DNA of 64,000 bases from Thermococcus sp. 21S9 (GTDB lineage: Archaea; Methanobacteriota_B; Thermococci; Thermococcales; Thermococcaceae): assembly GCF_012027635.1 (NCBI RefSeq), contig NZ_SNUS01000001.1, positions 1,488,001 to 1,552,000 of the forward strand. Direction: 5' to 3'. The notes beneath the pieces are model-generated. The model was given only the letters and a program-made list of their open reading frames with translations, did not search any database and was not told where the DNA came from. Of this stretch, positions 1 to 9,537 are shown one piece after another; position 1 is the stretch's first letter, and each line of letters begins with the position of its first letter. The position numbers and the translations under genes were made by a program.

Positions 1-1
1 T

Positions 2-2028
<2,027 letters not shown>

Positions 2029-2033
2029 TTAAC

Positions 2034-2411
2034 TCAGAGCTCGGCCTCGATGCCGTCTTCCTCGTCCTCCTCGAGCTCCCTAATCTCGTAAACCTTGAGG
2101 GGGACCTTCTTGAGGGCCTTGCCAACAACTGCCTTGGCTATCCTCTCGGCGTGCTCTATCGTCTGGGCGTTGTAGACCTTGAGCGTTAGATACATACCGA
2201 CGAGGCCGACGTTTCCGATTACGAAGGCGCTCTCGAAGTGCGCCCCGCAGACGGGACACTGGGAGTAGCCGAGCTCAACGCGGACGAAATCGAGCTTCTC
2301 CCTGTTGAGTGCCTTCGTTACCTTGCTCACAGCCACGTTTATCGCGTCCTCGCTCGTCTCAACGTCCCTCACGATGATAGGCGCCTCGAGAACCACCAGA
2401 TAGTCCCCCAT
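2034..2411 (-). CDS. DUF555 / UPF0212 family protein
   Basis: Conserved archaeal protein of unknown function, recognised from the N-terminal GDYLVVLEAPI sequence and overall pattern of the DUF555 (UPF0212) family. It has a CPVC pair in the middle (YSQCPVCGAHFESA), suggesting a small metal site or thiol pair, and an acidic C-terminus. The ATG at 2411 is chosen because GGTGAG lies just upstream and family members start MGDY; the frame stays open 14 codons further up to 2453, but that stretch would run into the gene before it. It lies 10 bp downstream of the DUF357 gene, so the two are probably one transcript. Confidence 0.85.
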   Translation of the reverse strand: MGDYLVVLEAPIIVRDVETSEDAINVAVSKVTKALNREKLDFVRVELGYSQCPVCGAHFESAFVIGNVGLVGMYLTLKVYNAQTIEHAERIAKAVVGKALKKVPLKVYEIRELEEDEEDGIEAEL

Positions 2412-2421
2412 CTCGCTCACC

Positions 2422-2709
2422 TCACCCGAATGCAAAAAGCCTGTCGTCTTCACCCTTAAACACGCCGAGCCTCACGCCGGCATCTATGAAGCCGTGCGCG
2501 TAGTTCAGAGCGGCGAAGGCGGTAACGTAGTCGCCCTTCTCGTAGTAGTACCTTGCGTCCTCAAAATAGCTCTTCGCCATCGTCAGGAAGTCCATCGCGA
2601 CCGCGTGAAGAAGGCTCTTCTCGTGAACGGCTACCTCAAGTCGCTTGAGCGCCTCTTCGGTGATTCTAAAATACTTCTGGAGCTTCTCATCGGTTACCTC
2701 GCGCTCCAC
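2422..2709 (-). CDS. DUF357 family protein
   Basis: A 95-residue, all-helical protein matching the archaeal DUF357 family; the central segment [19 protein letters not shown] followed by ALNYAHG is characteristic and resembles a TPR-like helical hairpin. Function is unknown. The likely start is GTG at 2709; no strong ribosome binding site is visible. A good TATA box at 2742-2751 would place transcription start about 10 nt before this codon. It is the first gene of a two-gene unit with the DUF555 gene. Confidence 0.8.
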   Translation of the reverse strand: MEREVTDEKLQKYFRITEEALKRLEVAVHEKSLLHAVAMDFLTMAKSYFEDARYYYEKGDYVTAFAALNYAHGFIDAGVRLGVFKGEDDRLFAFG

Positions 2710-2741
2710 ACCGCTCGCCTCGGTCGTGCTTTGAAAGTCCT

Positions 2742-2751
2742 CTTATAAACC
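2742..2751 (-). promoter_or_regulatory. TATA box of the DUF357-DUF555 unit
   Basis: Minus-strand GTTTATAAG with an A/G-rich BRE-like stretch before it, about 37 nt upstream of the GTG start at 2709. The spacing fits an archaeal promoter with a short leader. Confidence 0.55.
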
Positions 2752-2849
2752 TTACCTCAGAAACTTTTGGAAAAAGCTTCACCAAAAGCTGGTGATTCCT
2801 CTTCAAAAAGTCCCCGCATAATATGATTTCAAAACCAAGCTGGTCGTTA

Positions 2850-3165
2850 GAGGCTTGAATTCATTTGACTTAGACTTTCCGCGCTGGTTCTACTTGAACC
2901 GCGCTCCGAAGGAGCGCAAAAGATGTGAACCTCTTATCAGAAGGAGGGCCTTTCAGAGAAATTCCCCTTCAAAAGAGCAACTCAAAAAGAAATCCACGTC
3001 AATACACAGCATTTTCAGGGGGAATCACGAACCTTGGTCAAACTTCGCGCAGGCGAAGTTTGCAAGGGGGGCAGTAGGGGCTGTCGCCCCCCTGGGGGTC
3101 CCGACGTCATCGCAACCCCGTACTCGTCGGGCGTTATCAAGTTCTTGAGAGCAAATTATAAGGGT
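2850..3165 (-). ncRNA. Candidate structured RNA locus in a gene-free stretch (2710-3248)
   Basis: No convincing protein gene lies between 2710 and 3248. The interval instead holds a series of perfect or near-perfect hairpins: 3100-3131 (7-bp CCCGACG/CGTCGGG), 3066-3092 (GGGGGG/CCCCCC with an inner CAG/CTG), 3039-3062 (10-bp stem, GCAG loop), and 2881-2904 overlapping 2901-2917. On the minus strand a TATA-like CTTATAAT at 3055+100 (3155-3162) predicts transcription from about 3132, exactly at the foot of the first hairpin. The region could be a novel RNA, or the 3' RNA-scaffold remnant of an IS200/IS605-type element. Strand and ends are inferred. Confidence 0.35.
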
Positions 3166-3248
3166 TGCTTTGTCACTTTCTTTCAGGCAGGAAAGTTTTT
3201 ATGCCTAAATTAAGTAGTAATTTATCAGATAACTCCGGAGGAAATAGT

Positions 3249-3941
3249 ATGAGAAACCGGAAGGCAACCATGGTAGTGCTCCTCATAATGGCCATTATCG
3301 TGATAGGTTATCACGGTACAGTGCATAACAACAAACAGAACGAGTATTCTTGTCCCGAACTCAGGTTTCAGGACAACATCACCGAAAAGGCTCTGGACTA
3401 CGCTCAAAGCTATCACCCTGGCTGGCAGTGGTCCATAGCGACCCTCTGCATCTGGCCGAACAATACCGCTACCGTTTTGGTTTACGGCAACTATACGATA
3501 AACTGCGAGGGACTAACGTGCTCCAGAAAAAGAGGCCTCCTCTACGCGGTGAACCTCAATCTAACCAATTTGGAGTTGGTGTCCTTTAAAAAAGTGCCTT
3601 CAAACGCCTACGATGAGTTAATCCACCGGTGTGAAGAGCTTAGAAACGAAACGGAGAAGAGGATTTTAGCATATTGCCGTTCTCATCTTGCCAGAAAATG
3701 TATGATTCTAACGTCCTGTCAATGGCCCAACGAAACAACTACATTCCTCCTTCACGTTAACTACACAACAGTTTGCAAGGGGTACAACTGCGAGGCTGAG
3801 AACGGGACGTTTTATGAAGTAACCTTTGACCCCAGCTGGAAAGTTCTCTCGGTTCGTAAAGTTTCCGATGGACACTTTGAATTAAGAACAAGATGTGACC
3901 TTGCATGGCTCTCCCTCTGGAGGAACGAGGTCAGGGGATAG
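3249..3941 (+). CDS. Exported or membrane-anchored protein with a tandem domain duplication
   Basis: Unrecognised 230-residue protein. Residues 6-22 form a single hydrophobic segment (signal anchor), followed by an external part with several Asn-X-Ser/Thr sequons. The outer part is an internal duplication: residues 44-128 and 134-216 align, with four cysteines conserved at matching places (67/157, 86/176, 91/181, 128/216) and shared WPN, NYT and C-x4-C patterns. Disulfide bonding is likely. The ATG at 3249 is chosen because GGAGG lies 9-13 nt upstream and the hydrophobic segment follows directly. A TATA-like TTTTTATG is at about 3195. No partner gene is evident. Confidence 0.75.
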   Translation: MRNRKATMVVLLIMAIIVIGYHGTVHNNKQNEYSCPELRFQDNITEKALDYAQSYHPGWQWSIATLCIWPNNTATVLVYGNYTINCEGLTCSRKRGLLYAVNLNLTNLELVSFKKVPSNAYDELIHRCEELRNETEKRILAYCRSHLARKCMILTSCQWPNETTTFLLHVNYTTVCKGYNCEAENGTFYEVTFDPSWKVLSVRKVSDGHFELRTRCDLAWLSLWRNEVRG

Positions 3942-3991
3942 ACCTCAAAGCATTTTTATAACCTTCACTCCAACCGAGAACGGTGCGAAAC

Positions 3992-4492
3992 ATGGGTGGA
4001 ACAGTGAGCAAGATAATCCGCTTCCGCGATGAAGAGGAGTTCATAGAGGATATAGACTTCGCCCTGGAGCGCTTTTCCTATCTGGCGAGCAAATACGGCC
4101 ACAACCCGGTTGGCGGAATCGTCCTCTGGGACAGTATAGCGGTTAGGGACGACGAGGGGATAAAGCTCTTCCGCGTCGGCGAGTTCCCCTACTTCGAGGG
4201 GACTCTCAGGTTAGACCTCGAAACGCTCCGCGTTATGGAGCGCTACTTCGACGAGCTTGAGAGCAGGTGGGACGAGCTCACCGTCGAGGAGATAAACTAC
4301 TTCGTCGAGATGCTCAACGAAGCTTTAGGTGAGGAGAGGGTTTACTACGACGCCTACTCGCTTGGCCTCGACAGGAACACCGCCTACATAATCCTCGATT
4401 TGGTTGCGCTCAACTACCTTGAGGGCGTTCTCGACGGGAGGGACAGGGAAATCTTTGAGGAGGCCGTTGAGGTTCTGCTCAAGTACATCTAA
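3992..4492 (+). CDS. Conserved hypothetical acidic protein
   Basis: A 166-residue, strongly acidic soluble protein with no signal peptide or membrane segment; I do not recognise a family. The second half is helical with repeated aromatic and acidic positions (YFVEMLNEALGEERVYYDAY). A TATA box (TTTTTATA, about 3954-3961) predicts transcription start near 3983-3987, so the message has almost no leader. ATG at 3992 is preferred; an in-frame GTG at 3983 is the alternative. It stands alone between the secreted protein and the queE pair. Confidence 0.75.
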   Translation: MGGTVSKIIRFRDEEEFIEDIDFALERFSYLASKYGHNPVGGIVLWDSIAVRDDEGIKLFRVGEFPYFEGTLRLDLETLRVMERYFDELESRWDELTVEEINYFVEMLNEALGEERVYYDAYSLGLDRNTAYIILDLVALNYLEGVLDGRDREIFEEAVEVLLKYI

Positions 4493-4554
4493 GCGGTTGA
4501 TGAATTATTTAATTGCAGAATTACATAATTCATTGATTGAACAATCGCGGGGTG

Positions 4555-4821
4555 ATGTCGGTGCTCTTCAAGAAGAGGGGTGTGTTCACCGAGGAGGACG
4601 CGAGGAAGGTAATCGAGGAGATGAGCAAACATCCGGAAGAGAAGGAGCTCATAGTGATGGCCGAAGCTGTTACGGCCGAGGCGAAAAGGCGCCTCTGGGA
4701 CTACGCGAGGGCAGTAAAGCTGATGGCCGATATGACGGGCGATGAGAGGGAGATTCGCGTTGAAATCCTCGAGGGCTACGTGAGCGAGAAGGTTAAGGGA
4801 ATAGACGTCGAGACCCTGTGA
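4555..4821 (+). CDS. Small conserved hypothetical protein upstream of queE
   Basis: About 88 residues, charged and helical, without motifs I recognise. The start is ambiguous: ATG at 4555 lies inside GGGGTGATG, while GTG at 4561 has that same GGTGAT as a well-spaced ribosome binding site. A TATA-like TTATTTAA is near 4505-4512. Only 9 bp separate its stop from the queE start, so the two are probably cotranscribed; whether it helps deazaguanine synthesis is unknown. Confidence 0.7.
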   Translation: MSVLFKKRGVFTEEDARKVIEEMSKHPEEKELIVMAEAVTAEAKRRLWDYARAVKLMADMTGDEREIRVEILEGYVSEKVKGIDVETL

Positions 4822-4830
4822 GGTGTGGCC

Positions 4831-5592
4831 ATGAGACTCATAATGGCCGAGGTTTTCAACAGCTGGCAGGGTGAAGGGGGAAGCGTTCCGGGAAGCGCCT
4901 TCGGGAGAAGGCAGATTTTCGTCCGCTTCGCCGGTTGCGACCTCCACTGTGCCTGGTGCGACTCAAAGGAGTTCATTGACGCCTCTCGCGTTTCTCGCTG
5001 GAGATACGAAGTCGAGCCCTTCACCGGAAGGTTCGAGTACAGGCCGAATCCCGCGGAGCTTGATGAGGTTGTTGAAGCCATTACTCGCCTCAACACGGGT
5101 GATATACACTCAATAAGCTACACCGGGGGGGAGCCAACCCTCCAGGTGAAACCCCTGAAGGCCCTCATGGGAAAGATGAAGGAGCTCGGCTTTGATAACT
5201 TCCTCGAAACGCACGGCGGGCTTCCAGAACTCATTAGGGAGGTCGCTCCACTCGCCGACTACGCGAGCGTTGACATAAAGGACGAGACCGCTAAAGCGAC
5301 CGAGGACTGGCGCTCATTGGTTCTCCGCGAGGTCGAGAGCATCAGGATTCTAAAGGAAGCAGGGGCAAAGGTCTACGCCAAGCTTGTCGTTACATCGGAG
5401 ACAAAGGTTGAGAACGTCCGCTGGTACGCCGAGCTTCTGAAGGGGCTTGCCCCGCTCGTAATCCAGCCAAGGGAGCCGATTGATATCAGCCAGGCAAGGC
5501 TGATGGAACTTTACCGCGAGGCCTCGCTCATCATGGGGCGGAAGAACGTTGGACTGAGCTTCCAGGTTCACAAGTACCTCAACGTTCTCTGA
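4831..5592 (+). CDS. queE: 7-carboxy-7-deazaguanine synthase (radical SAM)
   Basis: QueE converts 6-carboxy-tetrahydropterin to 7-carboxy-7-deazaguanine, on the way to the archaeosine base of archaeal tRNA. The 253-residue protein begins with the family hallmark EVFNSWQGEGG and has the radical SAM cluster motif C36-x3-C40-x2-C43, followed by SYTGGEPTLQ and a late ETHGG. The ATG at 4831 has GAGGTG five bases upstream; an in-frame GTG at 4825 lies inside that ribosome binding site and is less likely. The 3' end overlaps the convergent CGP-CTERM gene by 14 bp. Confidence 0.92.
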   Translation: MRLIMAEVFNSWQGEGGSVPGSAFGRRQIFVRFAGCDLHCAWCDSKEFIDASRVSRWRYEVEPFTGRFEYRPNPAELDEVVEAITRLNTGDIHSISYTGGEPTLQVKPLKALMGKMKELGFDNFLETHGGLPELIREVAPLADYASVDIKDETAKATEDWRSLVLREVESIRILKEAGAKVYAKLVVTSETKVENVRWYAELLKGLAPLVIQPREPIDISQARLMELYREASLIMGRKNVGLSFQVHKYLNVL

Positions 5593-7363
5593 GGAGGGCG
5601 AGCAGGGCGAGGAGGACCATTAGCCCGGGCCCGCAGATTGATTTGGATTCCCGTCTTTCTGGCGTTTTTACGGTGTTTGAGCCGGTGGAATTGGTGGTTC
5701 CCCCAGTACCCGCGGGAGAAGTCGTTAGGTTCGTGGAGGTGTTAGCATTCGGATTCTCACGAGGCGCCTTACTGTACTCCACGAGTTTCGGGTAAAGGGT
5801 GAAGTTGCCTCCCACCCTAAAGAGGCCGTAGACCGTGTCGTTGTCCAGGAAGGCGTATACCGGCCAGAGCGAGCACGTTGGGAGTATTCTTTTTCCAACT
5901 TTCGCGTATCCTGCGGGGAGCCCGTAAAAGCTGACCGAATATCGCGCGGGATAAACGAACACCCCACCCTTAACCGGAACGTATTCCAAGAGCGGGGTCG
6001 AGAGGAAGTACTTGGAGTAATGGGAGACGCTGGAAAGCCTGGTTTCCCTTGTTGAACTCCTCACCATTTTCTCCCAGGTTTCATAAGACACGGAACCTGC
6101 CTTAATCCACTCCTTTTTCCCGGGAATAAGGCGTATCAGCGTGATGTTTTTCGAGCCGTTCATTGAGACGCCCAGGTAGGGAGTTCCGTTCACAAAGGCC
6201 ACGCCGAGATGGAAGATTTCCTCATCGGCACCGCCGAAGTAGAAGGCCGGGTTGCCGTAGTCGTCCTCCTCCGGCGGGTTGAAGGTTCTCAGTATGGAAC
6301 TCAGGTTTACCTGGAAAAGTCTGCCGTCGTATCCAAAGAGGAGAACGTAGTGTATGTCCGCCGGAACGTTGGGGCCACCTGGGATGAGGATTCCGCTGGC
6401 GGACAGTTTCAGGAGGAAGAGGGCAAAGGTGCCGTTCGTGAACCCGCTGACGTTGACGCTGACATCATGAGGGGCGACGTAGACGTAGGAGTAGTTTCTC
6501 CCGCCTTCGAGCTCAACGGGTGGTTCCACCGGCTTGGGGAGTTCAAGGTTCGAGGGGGAGCAGACGTAGTAGTAGCATCCCCAATCCCCCTTCCTTCTCT
6601 CCGTTTTGAGCTTTAACACGGGCTCCATGCTCCCGTTGCGGTAGGCGAGAATAAGTGGCGGGGCGCTTGGGGTTGAGCCGTTGAAAACCAGGGGTATTAT
6701 CGGGGAGACGTAGTTCCCCGTCGCGCGAAATTCCTCGGGTATGAATTTATCGCAGTCCACGAACTCGGCCTGGGGGAAGTAGACGTAGATGGTTCCGTTG
6801 TAAACGAAGCCCCTCATTCTCGAAACGACGTCTGCCGTGCCGTTAAACTTCGCCAGGAGCGGTTTGAGGTCCGGGGAATAAGTGCAGTTCTGGGTGAACG
6901 TTCCGGTGATGTTGAGGGCCGAGAGGTACGTTTTGAGAACGCCGAACGGGAATGAGACGTTTAATCCCTCCAGCTCCACGACTGACCCGTTCAGGAGCTT
7001 TAGGGGGTAGGTTTTCAGCGGAACTCCATCAACACCGCCGAGCCTGCCGACAGTGCTTCCGTTCTCGACGGTGTAGTGAACCCTGAAGTCAAGGGCTTCG
7101 GCGTCCAGACACTGAAGCCTGTCGGTTAGGCTTGAAATAGGACACATTCCCTCGTAGAACTGGTAGAAGTAGTAAACGTCCAGCTCAAAGGCGATGGTGT
7201 TGTTGACGATGTAGGGTGTTGTGGCGAAGAGAACCGGGTCCGGCAGTTCGACCTCCGGCGGACAGGTTCCCTTTCCCGAAACTTCGTGGGTTTGATACAT
7301 CAGAGACACCATCAGGAGGAGCATCAGGACAATACCCTTCATTTTCGACATTTTACTCGCCAC
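5579..7363 (-). CDS. CGP-CTERM sorting-domain surface protein
   Basis: A large secreted protein (594 residues) with an N-terminal signal peptide (hydrophobic residues about 9-24) and many Asn-X-Ser/Thr sequons. It ends with a low-complexity Thr/Asn/Gly/Ser linker, then ICGPGLMVLLALLALL and RER. That tripartite tail (CGP motif, hydrophobic helix, basic end) is the Thermococcales CGP-CTERM sorting signal, so the protein is probably processed and lipid-anchored on the cell surface. The central region has no domain I recognise. GTG at 7363 has GGTGAG 8 nt upstream; however the TATA-like box at about 7382-7390 would start transcription so close that ATG at 7351 is a real alternative. Confidence 0.85.
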   Translation of the reverse strand: MASKMSKMKGIVLMLLLMVSLMYQTHEVSGKGTCPPEVELPDPVLFATTPYIVNNTIAFELDVYYFYQFYEGMCPISSLTDRLQCLDAEALDFRVHYTVENGSTVGRLGGVDGVPLKTYPLKLLNGSVVELEGLNVSFPFGVLKTYLSALNITGTFTQNCTYSPDLKPLLAKFNGTADVVSRMRGFVYNGTIYVYFPQAEFVDCDKFIPEEFRATGNYVSPIIPLVFNGSTPSAPPLILAYRNGSMEPVLKLKTERRKGDWGCYYYVCSPSNLELPKPVEPPVELEGGRNYSYVYVAPHDVSVNVSGFTNGTFALFLLKLSASGILIPGGPNVPADIHYVLLFGYDGRLFQVNLSSILRTFNPPEEDDYGNPAFYFGGADEEIFHLGVAFVNGTPYLGVSMNGSKNITLIRLIPGKKEWIKAGSVSYETWEKMVRSSTRETRLSSVSHYSKYFLSTPLLEYVPVKGGVFVYPARYSVSFYGLPAGYAKVGKRILPTCSLWPVYAFLDNDTVYGLFRVGGNFTLYPKLVEYSKAPRENPNANTSTNLTTSPAGTGGTTNSTGSNTVKTPERRESKSICGPGLMVLLALLALLRER

Positions 7364-7381
7364 AGTTGTTTCTCACCAAAC

Positions 7382-7390
7382 GTTTAAAAG
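7382..7390. promoter_or_regulatory. Shared TATA-like element between the CGP-CTERM gene and the candidate sRNA
   Basis: GTTTAAAAG reads as a TATA box on both strands (CTTTTAAAC on the minus strand). On the plus strand it predicts transcription from about 7411, the start of the candidate C/D sRNA; on the minus strand from about 7360, the start of the CGP-CTERM gene. Confidence 0.45.
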
Positions 7391-7407
7391 CGTTTGGTCA
7401 ACCTTCT

Positions 7408-7467
7408 TTGGCGATGATGACATTGGCCTTTGGGGTAACCGATGCCCGGAAAACCCACCTGAGCCAT
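7408..7467 (+). ncRNA. Candidate C/D box sRNA (2'-O-methylation guide)
   Basis: The stretch has a canonical C box (ATGATGA, 7414-7420) and D box (CTGA, 7459-7462). They are flanked by complementary ends TGGC (7409-7412) and GCCA (7463-7466) that would close the terminal kink-turn stem. The 38-nt distance between boxes is typical of archaeal C/D guides. A degenerate C' (CCGATGC, about 7440) is present; D' is not clear. The sequence just before the D box (GGAAAACCCAC) would pair with a GTGGGTTTTCC target. A TATA-like box 25 nt upstream agrees with the 5' end. No expression evidence is available. Confidence 0.55.
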
Positions 7468-7501
7468 AAAGTTTAAATTTTTGCATCTTCTCCTAATCTT
7501 G

Positions 7502-8533
7502 GTGGTAATAATCGAGGTTTTCCGGTGTGAGCACTGTGGAGCACCGCTCGATGTAACCCCAGAGGATATAATAGTGGTCTGTCACTATTGTGGTTATCCC
7601 AACGCCTATGACAAAGTTTTCACGGAGAAGAACGTCTTCTTCGTTGAGAGCCTTCCCAAAAAAGAAATCCTCCGCCTTTTCTGGGAGCGGGTTAAGAAAG
7701 ACCCCGACTACAGCGGGATACGGGGAAAGATAAAGGTTGTCAAGGTTGAAGGGGTTTACGTTCCTCTCTGGTTTGGAATTGTTAAAGGGCAGGGTCAGAT
7801 GAGATATGTCGTCTATGAGAAGGAGGGTAACCAGACCAGAGCCGTTGTTAAATCCAGGAAATTCGACATGAGTTCCCTTGTCTGCGTTCCTGCCAGGAGA
7901 AGCGTCTACGATATCGCAGTTGAGAACCTGGCACTAAAATTCGAGAGGTACGGATACGTTGCTTCAGAGAGAATAGAGGATTTGCTGGGGCGTATGATGG
8001 ACATCAAGCCGATAACGGATTTAACCCCTGATAAGTGGGATGGCCTTAAACTGGCGTTTCTGAACGCTGACTTTGGAAAGGACTACGCCAGAATTGCCCT
8101 TCAGGACCGGGCCTCGGATGTTGCCAAAGAGCGCCGTGTTCCCGATGATGTTGAACTCCGGTTCTTTAGGTTCGAGGGGGAGACCCTTGACATGGCCCTC
8201 GTGTTTTATCCCCTCTGGAAGGTTCATTATGATGTTGAGGGCGGGACGTACTTCGTCGCCTACGATGGTCACCGGGGAAAGGAAGTCTTGGCCGTTGAGC
8301 CCGTGAGGATATGGAGAAAGGTCTGGTACGCTTTGGTTTCTATAGTTGGAATCTCCCTCGCGGGGCTTTTCTCTTCCCTCTACGGGAACATTGGATACTG
8401 GAAGGCCCTCTCGGATGCAGGGAAGAGTGGACTGGGCATGCTTGTGCTTCCGGCGCTGGGAGCGTACATCGGCTTTGAGCTGGCAAGGGGCTATGGACGG
8501 AAAGTGGCTCGCGACGTGAGGGTTGAGAAATGA
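7502..8533 (+). CDS. Zinc-ribbon membrane protein (first of paralogous pair A)
   Basis: About 343 residues. An N-terminal zinc ribbon (C9-x2-C12 and C27-x2-C30 counted from the proposed GTG) precedes a soluble mixed domain and two to three C-terminal hydrophobic segments (about residues 275-325). It is clearly related to the gene at 55994-56986: both share the CxxCGAPL...CxYCGxP ribbon, a conserved VEGxYxPxW segment and the C-terminal membrane part. The start is uncertain; a TATA box (TTTAAA, 7472-7477) predicts transcription from about 7500, so GTG at 7502 would be leaderless. It overlaps the next gene by 4 bp (ATGA), implying coupled translation. Confidence 0.75.
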   Translation: MVIIEVFRCEHCGAPLDVTPEDIIVVCHYCGYPNAYDKVFTEKNVFFVESLPKKEILRLFWERVKKDPDYSGIRGKIKVVKVEGVYVPLWFGIVKGQGQMRYVVYEKEGNQTRAVVKSRKFDMSSLVCVPARRSVYDIAVENLALKFERYGYVASERIEDLLGRMMDIKPITDLTPDKWDGLKLAFLNADFGKDYARIALQDRASDVAKERRVPDDVELRFFRFEGETLDMALVFYPLWKVHYDVEGGTYFVAYDGHRGKEVLAVEPVRIWRKVWYALVSIVGISLAGLFSSLYGNIGYWKALSDAGKSGLGMLVLPALGAYIGFELARGYGRKVARDVRVEK

Positions 8534-9471
8534 AGGTCAGGTGTCCCCACTGCGGTGCGGAGTTTGAAGCCAGGGAAGAGGGCATCGTGGTGTGTCCCTA
8601 CTGTGGATTCCAGATAAAACTCGGCGAATCCAGAACGTTTACTTACCCCCTGCGGGTTGAAAATCCCTGGAACGTGCTGGCCTCGTTTATACGCCTTCAG
8701 CGTCTGTCCCCTGCCGATGTTGAATGGAAAGCCCGTATCATTGAGAGAGAACTCCTCTATGTTCCATTTTATGTCTTCTTCGTGAAGGCAAAAGGCGTTG
8801 CCAGAAGAGGCATAATTTCCAAAGAAGGGGCAGGTCACGTTGAGTTCTTCAACTATGCCACCGTGCCCGCAGTTGAGGGCTTTGACGAGCTCGTTAACTA
8901 CCCCTTACCCGTGAGGGGCAGGAAGTATTTCGATGGACACGTCAAAAGTAAGCTCCTTGAAAAGACGGTTGAAGCCTCCGAGGCTGTGAAACGACTCAGG
9001 GATGAACTCAGAAACGTTCTCAAGAACGAAGCTCGGCGATACTTTCACTGGAGCAACGTTGAGGTTGGAATGACGACGTTTGATGTTCATCTGGATGGAC
9101 TCGTTTATTATCCAATCTGGAGAATCAGGTATAAATATAGCTTTTTCACGTATCTGGCCTACGTTGATGGGGCAGACGGTAGAGTTCCCTACGCTGAGTT
9201 TCCGGTGTCACCGATTAAAAGAATGACGAACCTCTCCCTCGGATTTCTGCTCCTGGCTTCGGGGTTTTTAATCGGCAGGTTCCTGTATTCGTATGGTGTA
9301 ACAGCCCCAATTGGTTCCGTTGCAACTGCGATATGGGCTTCGTATCCCTCTTTGAAGAGGGCTTTTATGGTCAGGGGCAGGGTGAGTGAGCACAGGCTTT
9401 TATCTGAGGTTGCAGGGGATTACATCCCAGAGGACGAGGTCTTTAAGGCAATACGGCGCTTCCTGAGATAA
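8530..9471 (+). CDS. Zinc-ribbon membrane protein (second of paralogous pair A)
   Basis: A 313-residue protein with an N-terminal zinc ribbon (C5-x2-C8, C22-x2-C25), a soluble middle containing YYPIWRIRY, and two predicted membrane helices near residues 235-275. It is paralogous to the gene at 55096-55992, with the same ribbon, the FPxxxRGKxYF-like segment and a late YPLWxxRYxY-type motif. Translation is coupled to the preceding gene through ATGA. Function is unknown; by analogy with the second locus it may belong to a membrane-stress or membrane-scaffold system. Confidence 0.75.
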   Translation: MKVRCPHCGAEFEAREEGIVVCPYCGFQIKLGESRTFTYPLRVENPWNVLASFIRLQRLSPADVEWKARIIERELLYVPFYVFFVKAKGVARRGIISKEGAGHVEFFNYATVPAVEGFDELVNYPLPVRGRKYFDGHVKSKLLEKTVEASEAVKRLRDELRNVLKNEARRYFHWSNVEVGMTTFDVHLDGLVYYPIWRIRYKYSFFTYLAYVDGADGRVPYAEFPVSPIKRMTNLSLGFLLLASGFLIGRFLYSYGVTAPIGSVATAIWASYPSLKRAFMVRGRVSEHRLLSEVAGDYIPEDEVFKAIRRFLR

Positions 9472-9537
9472 CGCCGTCCGTCAAATTTTTAAATCCCCTC
9501 TTTTAGTTACCTTCGGAAAGATTAAGGGGGTGAGACC

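Noticed and set aside
3035-3135. C/D box or H/ACA interpretation of the 3.1-kb hairpins
   Set aside because: A GATGA-like element is present in the first hairpin loop, but no proper D box or ACA box is placed correctly, so no specific RNA class can be claimed.
2855-3148. Open frame of about 97 codons on the plus strand in the gene-free stretch
   Set aside because: Composition is not protein-like, it runs through the hairpins, has no ribosome binding site, and the opposite strand carries the better promoter signal.
4489-4947. Minus-strand frame opposite the small gene before queE
   Set aside because: Antisense to the queE unit, lacks a ribosome binding site, and overlaps the conserved N-terminus of QueE.
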